A DNA stretch of 64,000 nucleotides from Streptomyces caelestis (GCF_014205255.1 NZ_JACHNE010000001.1:7874001-7938000), one strand, 5' to 3'. Shown: positions 1 through 8,811, counted from the first letter of the stretch. Numbers and translations are program-made. The notes: a model not told the origin generated them from the letters alone.

Positions 1-222
1 TACAAGCAGCTCCGCGAGGCACTGCGGCCGGTCTCGACCGGCGCCGGGCTGAACTTCCTGGGACACGGCGCGAACGCCGGTGAGGAGGCGATCCGCACCG
101 CGTACGCACCCGCCGACCTCGACCGGTTGGCCAGGCTCAAGGCCGTCTACGATCCGGGCAACCTCTTCCGCCTGAACTACAACATCCCGCCAGCGGGCGA
201 CGGCCCGGCCGGGGCGGCCTGA
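1..222 (+). CDS. FAD-linked oxidoreductase, berberine-bridge (BBE) C-terminus, partial
   Basis: This is the last 73 codons of a gene that begins left of the window. The tail LKAVYDPGNLFRLNYNIPP is the typical C-terminal BBE motif of FAD-linked oxidoreductases (berberine bridge/6-hydroxynicotine oxidase family), where the final strand and Asn close the substrate pocket. Such enzymes oxidise alcohols or amines, or cyclise small molecules, and they are common tailoring enzymes in actinomycete clusters. The next gene starts 14 bp downstream on the same strand, so it is probably co-transcribed. The FAD-binding part is not visible, so substrate and cofactor linkage cannot be judged. Family assignment from the tail alone is fairly secure. 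Confidence 0.8.
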   Translation, partial: YKQLREALRPVSTGAGLNFLGHGANAGEEAIRTAYAPADLDRLARLKAVYDPGNLFRLNYNIPPAGDGPAGAA

Positions 223-235
223 ACCGGAGGCGGCC

Positions 236-688
236 ATGACCAGTTCACCGACGTCCCCCGGCTCGGCCGCCGACCGCCACGAGCGGTCCGGAACCCGTAC
301 CGGCGAGGGGATGCGCCGGGTCCTCGTCCTGGACGCGACGGGGATGGGCGTCGTGGGCATCGGCTATCTCGCCGCCGCACAGCCGCTCGGCCGGCTGTTC
401 GGACCGGACACGGCGCTGGTGGCTCTCGTCGGCGCGGTGATGCTGGCGCTGGGGGCCGGCATCGCGGCCGTGGCCCGCCTGCGCCGGATCCCGGCCGCGG
501 CCGTGCGTGCCGTGATCGGCTGCGGTGTCCTGTGGATCCTGCTCAGCCTGGCGGCCCTGGCCTTCGGATGGCTCGACCTCACGACCGCCGGGGTGGTGTG
601 GACCTGGCTCCAGATCGTCCCGGTCGCGGTGTTCGCGTCCTGGCAGACCGCCGTTCTCCTGCGACGCGATCCGAGCGACGGGTCCTAG
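236..688 (+). CDS. Small four-helix integral membrane protein
   Basis: The protein has 150 residues. After a polar N-terminal stretch of about 25 residues there are four hydrophobic segments (about 30-50, 60-82, 90-112, 118-140), so it should sit in the cytoplasmic membrane with both ends on the same side. The start at 236 has a GGAGG at 227-231. An internal Met (codon 26) just before the first helix is an alternative start. It lies 14 bp after the BBE oxidoreductase and is probably in its operon. I do not recognise a specific family. Small proteins of this kind in actinomycete clusters are usually annotated only as integral membrane proteins, and no catalytic motif is visible. Confidence 0.7.
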   Translation: MTSSPTSPGSAADRHERSGTRTGEGMRRVLVLDATGMGVVGIGYLAAAQPLGRLFGPDTALVALVGAVMLALGAGIAAVARLRRIPAAAVRAVIGCGVLWILLSLAALAFGWLDLTTAGVVWTWLQIVPVAVFASWQTAVLLRRDPSDGS

Positions 689-739
689 ACGCGAGCCCGT
701 CCTCCGTCCACTCCCTGCGCGAGACGTCCCGCGGCCCCG

Positions 740-1081
740 CTACTCGGCCGGATCGGACAGTCCCGGCCCGAGGCCGCCCAGCGACGGCGGGGAGTGGACT
801 CCTTCCACGGTCGCCTCCACGTCGAACCACTCGCGGAACGCGAGGGGGCGTCCTATCAACTCGCCCGCGCTGCGCGGCAGTTCCGCGGCTCTGGCGGCCT
901 CTTCCGACTCCCAGATCAGCACCGCGCCCCAGCGGTGCCGTTCCGGGTCGGACACCCAGACCTTCAGCAGCAGGCCGGGGATGTCCGCCCAGTTCCCGGC
1001 CTCCTCGCGCAGGAAGCCGCGCAGTGAATCGGCGTCGTGATCCGAATCGGTCAGGTCCCACCAGGCGATCATGGCCTTCAT
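740..1081 (-). CDS. YdhR-like small monooxygenase-fold protein
   Basis: The protein has 113 residues, starting at MKAMIAWWDLTDSD. It contains a tryptophan-rich first strand, a central LLLKVWVSDPERHRWGAVLIWES segment and a helix EEAARAAELPRSAGELIG. This resembles the dimeric alpha/beta-barrel YdhR family (putative mono-oxygenases related to antibiotic-biosynthesis monooxygenases). The frame stays open further upstream, but the Met at 1081 begins the conserved fold, so it is taken as the start. The gene is convergent with the membrane-protein gene and divergent from the ligase gene at 1293. Members often act as small cofactor-free oxygenases or cyclases, but function here is inferred from fold resemblance only. 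Confidence 0.65.
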   Translation of the reverse strand: MKAMIAWWDLTDSDHDADSLRGFLREEAGNWADIPGLLLKVWVSDPERHRWGAVLIWESEEAARAAELPRSAGELIGRPLAFREWFDVEATVEGVHSPPSLGGLGPGLSDPAE

Positions 1082-1116
1082 GCGGCTCAGTCTAGGAACG
1101 CCGCATCCGACCGTCC

Positions 1117-1169
1117 GCCGGTACTCAGCCCGCCCCGCGGCACGCGCCGGGGGCGGGCTGAGTACCGGC
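1117..1169. repeat. Perfect 20-bp inverted repeat between divergent genes
   Basis: Positions 1117-1136 and 1150-1169 are perfect reverse complements (core GTACTCAGCCCGCCCC) separated by a 13-nt GC-rich loop. The repeat sits between the divergent starts of the YdhR-like gene (1081) and the ligase gene (1293). No T-run follows. Because neither flanking gene ends here, it may be an operator, a leader hairpin or an insulating terminator. The symmetry itself is certain; the role is not. Confidence 0.75.
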
Positions 1170-1292
1170 TGTTCCCGCCTGCCGACGGTCACCGATGATC
1201 GGACGCCCGCGGTGCGCCGGCCCGGCATCGGGACCGGTCAGGCCCGGCCACGGCCGTCCGCCGCGTCCGAGAAGCCCACCTGAGGAGGACTT

Positions 1293-2393
1293 GTGGTGCG
1301 CGCCGAGCAGTCGATTCTCGATCTGCCCCACGACGCCGACCCGGACCCTGACGAACTGGTCCGGGCCGCGATGCGCTGGCACTTCAGCCCGGACACGGGC
1401 TCGCCGTTCTGGCTCGCGCGGGCGGCGTCGCTGGACTTCGATCCGCTGTCCGACGTCAAGACGTACGACGACCTCACGCTGTTCCCCAACGTCGCCGCCG
1501 AACTGCGTGACGTACCCGCCGCCGACCTCGTGCCGCGCGGCTACGGCGACCGGCCCGACATCGTCGGAGTGTTCGAGAGCGGCGGCACGACCGGAGCCCC
1601 CAAGCGTGTGGTCTGCCCCAGCGACTGGCTGGCCAAGCTGGTCGACTGGAGCAACCGCAACCTGGACGTGCACGGCTTCCCGCGGGGCGCCGACTGGCTG
1701 GGCATCACACCCTCGGGCCCGCACCTCGTCGGCGAGATCTTCCGCCGGTCGGCCCTCACCCACGGCCGGTACGGCTTCCAGGTCGACCTCGACCCTCGCT
1801 GGGTCAAGCGCCTCATCAAGGACGGCAAGGGAACCCAGGCGGATGCCTACGCCGAGCACGTCATCGACCAGGCCGCGCACATCCTGCGCACCCAGCCGAT
1901 CGGCGTGCTGACGGTGACGCCGCCTCTTCTCGCGCGCATCGCGCAGCGCGAGGAACTCGTCGAACTGGTCAACGAGAAGGTACGGGCCATCCGCTGGGGC
2001 GGCACGCAGATGGACACGGACACCGCCGAGCTGTACCGCACCGAGATCTTCCCCGACGCGACCCTCTACGGCCACTACGGCAGCACGATGATCCTCGGCA
2101 TCGCCGGCCAGCGTCACGGCACCCAGCCGGGGGAGCCGTGCGTGTTCGACACCTTCTCCCCCTACATCACCTTCCAGGTCGTCGACCCGGTCTCGGGCGG
2201 GCCCGTCGCGTACGGCGAACGCGGTCAGGTGGTGATGCACCACGTCAGCAAGGCGCTGCTGCTGCCCAACAACCTCGAACGGGACACCGCGGTACGCGTG
2301 CCCGCGCCCGAGGGCCGGATCGGCGACTCCGCGGCGGACATCGCACCGGTGGAACGGTTCGAGGACGAGGCCGTGATCGAGGGGGTCTACTGA
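1293..2393 (+). CDS. EhpF-like adenylate-forming carboxylate ligase (ANL superfamily)
   Basis: The protein has 366 residues. The P-loop-like motif SGGTTGAPKRV lies near residues 95-105, and YGHYGSTM is a later ANL-type motif. It is much shorter than a full acyl-CoA synthetase, as is the phenazine-pathway enzyme EhpF (D-alanylgriseoluteic acid biosynthesis), which it resembles. The expected role is ATP-dependent activation of a carboxylic acid as the acyl-adenylate (and perhaps thioester), for the next gene to reduce. The GTG start at 1293 follows AGGAGG at 1283-1288. The stop overlaps the next ATG in a TGATG junction, implying translational coupling. The substrate is unknown, and no phenazine core genes are present in the window. 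Confidence 0.75.
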   Translation: MVRAEQSILDLPHDADPDPDELVRAAMRWHFSPDTGSPFWLARAASLDFDPLSDVKTYDDLTLFPNVAAELRDVPAADLVPRGYGDRPDIVGVFESGGTTGAPKRVVCPSDWLAKLVDWSNRNLDVHGFPRGADWLGITPSGPHLVGEIFRRSALTHGRYGFQVDLDPRWVKRLIKDGKGTQADAYAEHVIDQAAHILRTQPIGVLTVTPPLLARIAQREELVELVNEKVRAIRWGGTQMDTDTAELYRTEIFPDATLYGHYGSTMILGIAGQRHGTQPGEPCVFDTFSPYITFQVVDPVSGGPVAYGERGQVVMHHVSKALLLPNNLERDTAVRVPAPEGRIGDSAADIAPVERFEDEAVIEGVY

Positions 2394-3781
2394 TGGAGCC
2401 GACCGCCCAGAGCCCCGGGCTTCCCCTGATCGACGCGCTCGGCCCGAGCGGCCCCTACCGCACCCATCGCCGTCAGACGATCCCCGGAGTGACCGGGGCG
2501 CCAGTGGCGGAGCTGAGCCTCGCCCCCGAGCTGTACGTCAACCGCACCATGAAGGCCCTGCGCGAGGCGGCGCCCCCGCCCGCCGAGGAGCGGTCAGCCA
2601 TGCTGGCGCGCGCGGCCGGGCTGTTCGGCTCCGCGGTGCTGGGCGGTATGACGCTCCAGGAGTACGAGTCGGCGGTCACCCGCGTCTCGGGCGTGCCCCT
2701 CACCGCGGTCCGCACCGCCACCCGGGTGCTCTCCGAACGGGTCGGGCAGGCCTGGAGCAGTGCCCATCAGGCCCGGCCCCGGGGCGCCGTGGCCGACCGG
2801 CACGATCCGCTGGTCCGGTCGGGGCAGGCCGTGTGGGCCCGGCGGGGCCAGGTCCTCGCCGTCCACGTGCCCGGCAACTACCCCGGCACCCACGGCTACT
2901 GGCCCGAGGCCCTGGCCCTCGGCTACCGGGCCGCCGTGCGGCCCTCGCGCCGGGAGCCCTTCACCGCGCAGCGATTGGTGCTGGCCCTGCACGAGGCCGG
3001 ATTCGACGGCGACCAGGTGGCCCTGCTGCCCTGCGGCCACGAAGCGGCCGACGTCCTCGTGCGCGGCGCGGATCTCGCCTACGGCGGTGACGAGATCATC
3101 CGGCGGTACGCCGACGACCCGGGGGTGCTCTCCCTGCGGCCGGGACGCTCCAAGATCCTCCTGACGGCCGACACCGACTGGCGCGAGCACCTCGACATGG
3201 TCGTCGACTCGGTCGGCCGCAACGGCGGTACGGGCTGCGTCAACACCACCGCGGTACTCGTCGAGGGCGACCCGGCCCCCGTCGCCGCGGCCATCGCCGA
3301 ACGTCTGGCCGCCCGGCCGAGCCTGCCGCCCGACGACCCCAAGGCGTGCCTGCCGGTCCAGCAGACCGACGCGGCACGCACCCTGGAGCGCCACGTGCTG
3401 GAACGGGCACGGGGGACCCGGGCCTGGCTGGGCGGTACCGGCTTCGTCGACGAACTCGGCGACGGAAGCGCCGTGTTGCGTCCCACCGTGCACCAGGTGG
3501 AATCGCCGGACGCCCCGCAGGTCGGTGCCGAATTCCCCTTCCCCTGCGTGTGGGTGGCACCGTGGAGCCGCACGGACCACGGCGTCGCGCCCCTGCGGGA
3601 CACGCTCGTCCTGACCGCGGTGACCCAGGACGAGGCGCTGATCGACGCCCTGGCCGACGAGCCCACCATCAGCAACCTGTACATCGGCGACACGGCCACC
3701 CACTGGCACCGCCCCGGACTGCCGCACGACGGGTACCTGGGCGAGTTCCTGATGCGGACGGCCACCATGGTTCGCCTCTGA
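2393..3781 (+). CDS. EhpG-like aldehyde dehydrogenase / acyl reductase
   Basis: The protein has 462 residues with an aldehyde-dehydrogenase-superfamily layout. A cofactor-binding segment (VLAVHVPGNYPGTHGYWPEA) is near residues 158-178, and the probable nucleophile is the Cys of NGGTGCVNT near residue 283. It resembles LuxC/EhpG-type acyl reductases rather than ordinary catabolic ALDHs. With the coupled upstream ligase it probably converts an activated carboxylate to an aldehyde (or alcohol with help from another reductase), acting as a split carboxylic acid reductase. The ATG at 2393 overlaps the ligase stop. The gene ends 63 bp before the convergent LysR gene. The direction of catalysis is inferred from the pairing. 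Confidence 0.72.
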   Translation: MEPTAQSPGLPLIDALGPSGPYRTHRRQTIPGVTGAPVAELSLAPELYVNRTMKALREAAPPPAEERSAMLARAAGLFGSAVLGGMTLQEYESAVTRVSGVPLTAVRTATRVLSERVGQAWSSAHQARPRGAVADRHDPLVRSGQAVWARRGQVLAVHVPGNYPGTHGYWPEALALGYRAAVRPSRREPFTAQRLVLALHEAGFDGDQVALLPCGHEAADVLVRGADLAYGGDEIIRRYADDPGVLSLRPGRSKILLTADTDWREHLDMVVDSVGRNGGTGCVNTTAVLVEGDPAPVAAAIAERLAARPSLPPDDPKACLPVQQTDAARTLERHVLERARGTRAWLGGTGFVDELGDGSAVLRPTVHQVESPDAPQVGAEFPFPCVWVAPWSRTDHGVAPLRDTLVLTAVTQDEALIDALADEPTISNLYIGDTATHWHRPGLPHDGYLGEFLMRTATMVRL

Positions 3782-3844
3782 CGAGCCGCGGCCCCCGCCG
3801 TCGGCAGGGATCGAGAACGGCCCGGGCGGGAAGACCGACGGCTC

Positions 3845-4732
3845 TCACGAGGGTGCGAGAACCGCTCCGGCCAGATCGATGAACGCCTGGCCCGCCGGGC
3901 TCATGGCACGCTCGGCCGACCAGGCCAGGGCGATGCGAGCCCGCAGGCCCGGTGCCGAGATCTCCACGCCGCGGATCCGGCTCCCGTGCCGCCGGACGGA
4001 CGGGGCGGGCAGGACCGCCACCCCCAGTCCCCGCTCGGCGAGTTCCACGAGCCGCTGCGGGTCCCCGGCCTCCATGGTGACCCGCAGCGGGATGCCGGCG
4101 CTCTCGCACGCCTCCTCCAGCATGGTCCGCAGACCGGTGCCGCGCGGCAGGCAGAGCAGCGGCCTCTCGCACAGTTCCGCCAGGGACACGGCGCCGCGCC
4201 CCGCCAGGGAATCCTCCGGCGCCATCCCGGCCACAGCAGGCTCGTCCACCACGAGCCGGTGGTGCAGGCCCTCCGGCGCCTTCGTGGCCACGCCGATCAG
4301 CGCGACGTCGAGATCCCCCGCGCGCAACCCGGCCGCGAGCTGGTCGGAGGGCGCCTCCACCAGGCGTATCTCCACCTCCGGGTAGCTCCGGTGGAAGTCC
4401 GCCAACAGGTCGGTCACGGGAACCGACGAGCAGGACGTGACGATGCCGACGGAGAGGCTGCCGCGCACCAGTCCGGCCAGCTCGTCCAGCGCCAGCCGAC
4501 CTCCCGACACCGCGTCGAGGGCCGCTCTGGCATAGGGCAGGAAGGTGGTCCCGGCCTGGGTCGGCCGTACCTCGGGCCCGGAGCGGTCCAGCAGTTGCTG
4601 GCCCAACTCCCGCTCCATACGGCGTATCTGCGAACTCACGCCGGGCTGCGCGACATGCAGACGCTCGGCGGCCCTGGTGAAACTCCGCTCCTCCACCACC
4701 GCGAGGAGGTACTCCAGCTGGCGCAGCTCCAT
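3845..4732 (-). CDS. LysR-family transcriptional regulator
   Basis: The protein has 295 residues. The N-terminal winged HTH begins MELRQLEYLLAVVEERSFTRAAERLHVAQPGVS, which is the LysR signature, followed by the linker helix and a two-lobed effector-binding domain. The start at 4732 has AGAAGGG upstream at a sensible distance; an in-frame ATG at 4738 would overlap that ribosome site, so 4732 is preferred. The gene is divergent from the carrier-protein gene at 4851, and the 118-bp gap between them is the likely site of autoregulation and of control of the biosynthetic operon. It is probably the cluster's pathway-specific regulator, with a pathway intermediate as ligand. Confidence 0.9.
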   Translation of the reverse strand: MELRQLEYLLAVVEERSFTRAAERLHVAQPGVSSQIRRMERELGQQLLDRSGPEVRPTQAGTTFLPYARAALDAVSGGRLALDELAGLVRGSLSVGIVTSCSSVPVTDLLADFHRSYPEVEIRLVEAPSDQLAAGLRAGDLDVALIGVATKAPEGLHHRLVVDEPAVAGMAPEDSLAGRGAVSLAELCERPLLCLPRGTGLRTMLEEACESAGIPLRVTMEAGDPQRLVELAERGLGVAVLPAPSVRRHGSRIRGVEISAPGLRARIALAWSAERAMSPAGQAFIDLAGAVLAPS

Positions 4733-4850
4733 AACCATCCCTTCTGAGCGGCAGCCGATCACGTTATTGGACCGGCCGGAAGCCGCGCGACCACGATGAC
4801 CATGCCGGACGACAGCACACACCAGCAGGTCAGGGAGGCGTGAGGGCTGC

Positions 4851-5237
4851 ATGAACTCGCATAGGCATGATGCCCGTTACCCGGCGGCCGGAGGCGACCC
4901 GGTACAGGTCGTGACCGAGCTGTGGTGCGAGGTGTTGTCACTGCCCGAGGTGAACCCTTCGGACAACTTCTTCGACCTGGGCGGGCATTCCGTGCTGCTC
5001 CACGCCGTCCAGGAGGGGCTGCGTGCCCGCCTCGGCCGCGACGTACCCCTGGTCGACCTGTTCCAGTACCCCACGGTTCGCGCCCTGGCCGCCCACCTCG
5101 CCGAGCCCGCCGGTGCCGACGGAACCGGCCCCGCGCCCGGCGGCCGGCTCGCCCGTGTCGAGGCGGGGCGCAGGCGAGGACCCGCCGAGCCGTTCGCGCC
5201 GGCATCCCGGCACGATGAGGAGGACGAGGACTGGTGA
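4851..5237 (+). CDS. Free-standing acyl/peptidyl carrier protein
   Basis: The protein has 128 residues. A single carrier domain covers about residues 15-85 with the phosphopantetheine site DNFFDLGGHSVLL; the Ser of GGHS is the attachment residue. The HS form is more typical of peptidyl or aryl carriers than of PKS carriers. The last 40 residues are a charged, probably disordered tail (DEEDEDW end). The stop overlaps the PKS start (GTGA), so it is coupled to the synthase. It may carry a starter unit delivered by the EhpF-like ligase or by an enzyme outside the window. The family call is secure; the partner is inferred. Confidence 0.88.
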   Translation: MNSHRHDARYPAAGGDPVQVVTELWCEVLSLPEVNPSDNFFDLGGHSVLLHAVQEGLRARLGRDVPLVDLFQYPTVRALAAHLAEPAGADGTGPAPGGRLARVEAGRRRGPAEPFAPASRHDEEDEDW

Positions 5238-7975
5238 GCCACGACAGCGACGACCCCACGCAGGAGACCGGCCGGCACATCGCGATCATCGGCATGGCCT
5301 GCCGATTCCCCGGCTCGGAGAGCCCCGAGGCGTTCTGGCGGAACCTGGCCGACGGAGTCGAGTCCATCACCCGTCGCGCCCCCGAGCCCGTACCCGGGGC
5401 CCGGGCCGACGGCACGACCGAGCGCTACACGCCCGCGCGCGGCCTGCTCAAGGACCCCGAGTGGTTCGACGCACGCCACTTCGGCTACACCCCCAGGGAG
5501 GCCCGTCTCATCAGCCCGCAGCACCGCCTCTTCCTGGAGTGCGCGAGCGAGGCACTGGACAGCGCCGGCCAGGATCCCGCACGCAGCCGCCACGTCTTCG
5601 GCATCTTCGGCGGCGGCACCGACATCGGCTACGCGCAGACCCTGCGCGAACGCCGCGCCGAGCTCCCCGCGGTCACCGACTGGGAGATCCTCCTCGGTTC
5701 CGCTCCCGACTACCTCGTCTCCCGCGTCGCCTACAAGCTCGGCTTCACCGGACCGGCCGTCACCGTCCAGACCGCCTGTTCCACTTCGCTGGTCGCCGTG
5801 CACATGGCGGTCCGAGCGCTGCTGACGGGGGAGTGCGACGTCGCGCTCGCGGGAGCCGCCGCCGTGCACGCCCCGGCCAAGGAGAGCCAGTACACGCCCG
5901 GCGGCATCATCTCCGCCCGCGGCCAGTGCCGCGCGTTCGACGCCGAGGCGGACGGAACGATCGGCGGCGACGGCGTCGGCGTGGTCGTCCTCAAGAGGCT
6001 GGCGGACGCGCGAGCCGACGGCGACCGCGTTCTCGCCGTCGTGCGCGGCACCGCGATCAACAACGACGGGGCGGAGCGCATCGGCTACACGGCACCCGGC
6101 GTGTCCGGTCAGGCCGCGGTCATCCGCGAGGCCCAGCTCGCCGCCGGGATCCACGCCGAGAGCATCGGATACGTCGAGGCCCACGGCACCGCCACCCCGC
6201 TGGGGGACCCCATCGAACTGACCGCCCTCACCCAGGCGTTCCGCCGCGACACCGACCGCACCGGCTACTGCTGGATCGGCTCGGTCAAGACCAACATCGG
6301 GCACACCGACGCCGCCGCCGGGGCCGCGGGGCTCATCAAGACGGTCCTCGCGCTGCAGCACCGCCAGATACCGCCGAGCCTGCACTTCGACAAGCCGAAC
6401 CCGCAGTTCGACTTCGACGCCAGCCCTTTCCGCGTCGCCGCGCGGCTCACGCCCTGGCCGGTGTCCGACGGGCCGCGACGGGCAGCGGTCAGCGCGTTCG
6501 GCATCGGCGGCACCAACGCCCACGTCGTCCTGGAGGAGGCACCACCGCAGTCTCCCGGCGAGCCACCCGCGAGTCGTGCGCACCTCCTGGTGCTCTCGGC
6601 CGACACCCCGACGGCTCTGACCGCGACAGCCCGGAGGCTGGCCGACCGGCTGCGTGCCACGGCCGCCGAGGGCACCCTGTCCAACTCCGAACTCGCCGAC
6701 ACCGCCTGGACCTTGCAGACCGGGCGCCGAGAGCTTCCCTGCCGTGCCTACGCCGTGGTGCGCGGCACCGACGACGCCGCGGCGGTCCTCGCGGACCCGG
6801 ACGCCTCCGGCCTGGTCACCGCCTCCGCCCGGCCCGAGCCGTCCCCGATCGCCTTCCTGTTCTCCGGAGCCGCGGGGCTGGGGCCGTCGCCCGAGCGCTA
6901 CGCGACCGAGCCCGGCTACCGCGAGGCGGTGGACGCCTGCCGGGCCGCGGCCGGTCTGACCGGTGAGGCGCACGAGGACGTCCTGCGCCCCCCTGCCGAC
7001 GACGGTTCGACGACCGCCCTCGTGGCCTCCTTCGCCCACGAGTACGCGCGGGCCATGACGTGGATCCAGCGCGGCATACGGCCCGACGCCGTCCTGGGCA
7101 CGGGCCCGGGCACCCTGGCCGCCGCAGCCGTGGCCAAGGCCCTGCCGGTCACCGACGCCGTCGGCATCCTCCTCGGCATGACGTCGCGGCCGCCGGGTGC
7201 GGCACTCGCCTCCGAGGCCTCCCTCACCGCCGCGTTCGCCGCCGCGAGCCTCCGGCCGCCGAAGGTACCGGTCGTGTCGGCCGCGCTCGGCCGTGCCCTC
7301 ACCGACGGGGAGGTCACGGACCCCGGCCACTGGGCGCGCGCCGCGCTCTGCGAGGACGAGACCCTCATCGGACGCGGCCTGTCGCACCTGCTCGGCGGAG
7401 CGTCGCGGATCCTGCTGGAGGCGTCCGGGCACCGGCCCCTGCTCACCCTGGCCGCCACCCGCCCCGAGTGCACGGACGACCACCTGCTGCTCCCCGTGCC
7501 GGTACCGTCCGCCGACGACACCGCCGCCGAACTCGACACCCTCGGACGGCTGTGGCTGAACGGAGCGGCGGTGCGCTGGCACCACGTGCACGGCGGCCGG
7601 TTCCGCAGGCGGGTGCCGCTGCCGGCCTACCCGTACGAGCGTGAGCGTTTCCTGGTGGAACCCGCCGTACGGCCCGCTGCCGAGGACACCACCGCAGGCT
7701 CCGGCACCAACCCCCGGACATCCCCCGGGACACAGGAGACCGGCCGCCCCGAGGTCCTGCCGACCCTTCTCGGTCTGTACGCCGAGATCCTCGGTTTCGC
7801 CGATGTGAGCGCCTCGGACAACTTCTTCGACCTCGGGGGCGACTCCCTGGTCGCGTCCCGGCTCGTGGAGCGGATCCGGGAGGTGTTTCCGGTGGACATC
7901 GACGTCCTGTCGGTGTTCGAGGCCCCCGAGCCCGCAGAACTCGCCACCACGATCGAAGCGCTCCTCACCGCATGA
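5234..7975 (+). CDS. Mini type I polyketide synthase: KS - inactive AT - carrier
   Basis: The protein has 913 residues. The ketosynthase (about 15-430) is intact: TACSTS with the active Cys near 181, EAHGTAT near 315 and NIGHTDAAAG near 355. A region corresponding to an acyltransferase (about 540-800) keeps the flanking scaffold and the post-AT linker YPYERERFLVEP, but the catalytic GHSxG is replaced by GTGPG, and the later catalytic His region is also lost, so it should be inactive. A C-terminal carrier with DNFFDLGGDSL (Ser near 870) follows. No KR, DH, ER or TE is present. Extender loading would need a trans-acting AT, or the KS may act in a non-canonical step. Start GTG 5234 overlaps the upstream stop, and the stop overlaps the TE gene. 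Confidence 0.9.
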   Translation: MSHDSDDPTQETGRHIAIIGMACRFPGSESPEAFWRNLADGVESITRRAPEPVPGARADGTTERYTPARGLLKDPEWFDARHFGYTPREARLISPQHRLFLECASEALDSAGQDPARSRHVFGIFGGGTDIGYAQTLRERRAELPAVTDWEILLGSAPDYLVSRVAYKLGFTGPAVTVQTACSTSLVAVHMAVRALLTGECDVALAGAAAVHAPAKESQYTPGGIISARGQCRAFDAEADGTIGGDGVGVVVLKRLADARADGDRVLAVVRGTAINNDGAERIGYTAPGVSGQAAVIREAQLAAGIHAESIGYVEAHGTATPLGDPIELTALTQAFRRDTDRTGYCWIGSVKTNIGHTDAAAGAAGLIKTVLALQHRQIPPSLHFDKPNPQFDFDASPFRVAARLTPWPVSDGPRRAAVSAFGIGGTNAHVVLEEAPPQSPGEPPASRAHLLVLSADTPTALTATARRLADRLRATAAEGTLSNSELADTAWTLQTGRRELPCRAYAVVRGTDDAAAVLADPDASGLVTASARPEPSPIAFLFSGAAGLGPSPERYATEPGYREAVDACRAAAGLTGEAHEDVLRPPADDGSTTALVASFAHEYARAMTWIQRGIRPDAVLGTGPGTLAAAAVAKALPVTDAVGILLGMTSRPPGAALASEASLTAAFAAASLRPPKVPVVSAALGRALTDGEVTDPGHWARAALCEDETLIGRGLSHLLGGASRILLEASGHRPLLTLAATRPECTDDHLLLPVPVPSADDTAAELDTLGRLWLNGAAVRWHHVHGGRFRRRVPLPAYPYERERFLVEPAVRPAAEDTTAGSGTNPRTSPGTQETGRPEVLPTLLGLYAEILGFADVSASDNFFDLGGDSLVASRLVERIREVFPVDIDVLSVFEAPEPAELATTIEALLTA

Positions 7976-8811
7976 GCTCCCCGAACCGCACGCCATACAC
8001 CCTGAGGTGTCCCATGCCCGAGAGAAACCCGGCGCCACGCTGGCTGATCAGCCGCCGGGAACGTCCCGAAGCGGTGCTGAATCTCTACGTCTTCGCCCAC
8101 GCGGGCGGATCGGCCGGCGAGTACCTGATGTGGGCCGACGACCTGCCCGAGCTGCGCGTGTGGGGCGTCCAGCTCCCTGGCCGGTCCTCGCGGTTCGCCG
8201 AACCCCCCTACGAGCGGCTCGAGCCGCTCGTCGACGACCTGACCGCCCAGGCCGCCTTCGATGGCCCGTGCGTGTTCCTCGGACACAGCTTCGGCGCCCT
8301 GGTGGCCTACGAGACCGCTCGGGCCCTGCACCACGCGGGCCGCCCGGGCCCGGACCACCTCCTCCTCTCCTCCTGCCGGCCCCCGCACCTCCTCGGCACC
8401 GGCCGCTCGTCGCGCACGCCCCTGACGGACCTGTCCGACGACGACCTGCTCGCGGCGGTCGAGGAGCGCTGGGGGCCGCTGTCGGAGCAGGCCCGCACCG
8501 ACGCGGGGCTGCGCCGCATGGTGCTGCGCACGCTGCGGTCGGACCTGAGCGTCCTGGAGGCGTACGAGCACCGGCCCGGGCCGCCCCTGCCCATCCCGGC
8601 GACGCTGCTGTGCGGGGCAGAGGAGAGCGGTCAGCTCGACATGGACAGCTGGAGCGAGCAGCTCGGCCGCGTCCAGGAACGGCTCGTCCTGCCCGGGGGC
8701 CACTTCTACTTCCGCTCCGACCCCAGGCCCCTCCTGGACGTCATCCGTGCAACGGCCCGGTCCCTGGCCATCACCGCACAGACGGGAGCAACCGAGCGAT
8801 GCACCACCTGA
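7972..8811 (+). CDS. Type II thioesterase (alpha/beta hydrolase)
   Basis: The protein is up to 279 residues. It has the type II editing thioesterase pattern: YVFAHAGGSAGEY near residue 40, LPGRSSRF, the nucleophile elbow GHSFGALVAYE (Ser near 105) and the terminal catalytic His in PGGHFYF. These enzymes hydrolyse mis-primed or stalled acyl groups from carrier proteins of PKS/NRPS systems, and may also release products when no cis-TE exists, as here. The ATG at 7972 overlaps the PKS stop (ATGA). The ATG at 8014 is an alternative that fits the usual N-terminus better. It also overlaps the aldo/keto reductase gene by 13 bp, so the genes form one operon. Confidence 0.9.
   Translation: MSSPNRTPYTLRCPMPERNPAPRWLISRRERPEAVLNLYVFAHAGGSAGEYLMWADDLPELRVWGVQLPGRSSRFAEPPYERLEPLVDDLTAQAAFDGPCVFLGHSFGALVAYETARALHHAGRPGPDHLLLSSCRPPHLLGTGRSSRTPLTDLSDDDLLAAVEERWGPLSEQARTDAGLRRMVLRTLRSDLSVLEAYEHRPGPPLPIPATLLCGAEESGQLDMDSWSEQLGRVQERLVLPGGHFYFRSDPRPLLDVIRATARSLAITAQTGATERCTT

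Noticed and set aside
1293..3781. A phenazine biosynthesis cluster.
   Set aside because: Only the EhpF/EhpG-like pair points there; no phzA-G core genes are in the window and the rest is polyketide-type.
3797..3842. Hairpin between the convergent dehydrogenase and LysR genes.
   Set aside because: Only an 8-bp stem around a 30-nt loop; too weak to call a terminator with confidence.
4877..8038. Very long open frame on the strand opposite the PKS gene (over 1000 codons).
   Set aside because: It lies wholly antisense to the PKS, TE and carrier genes, lacks any motif and has the composition expected from high third-position GC in Streptomyces.
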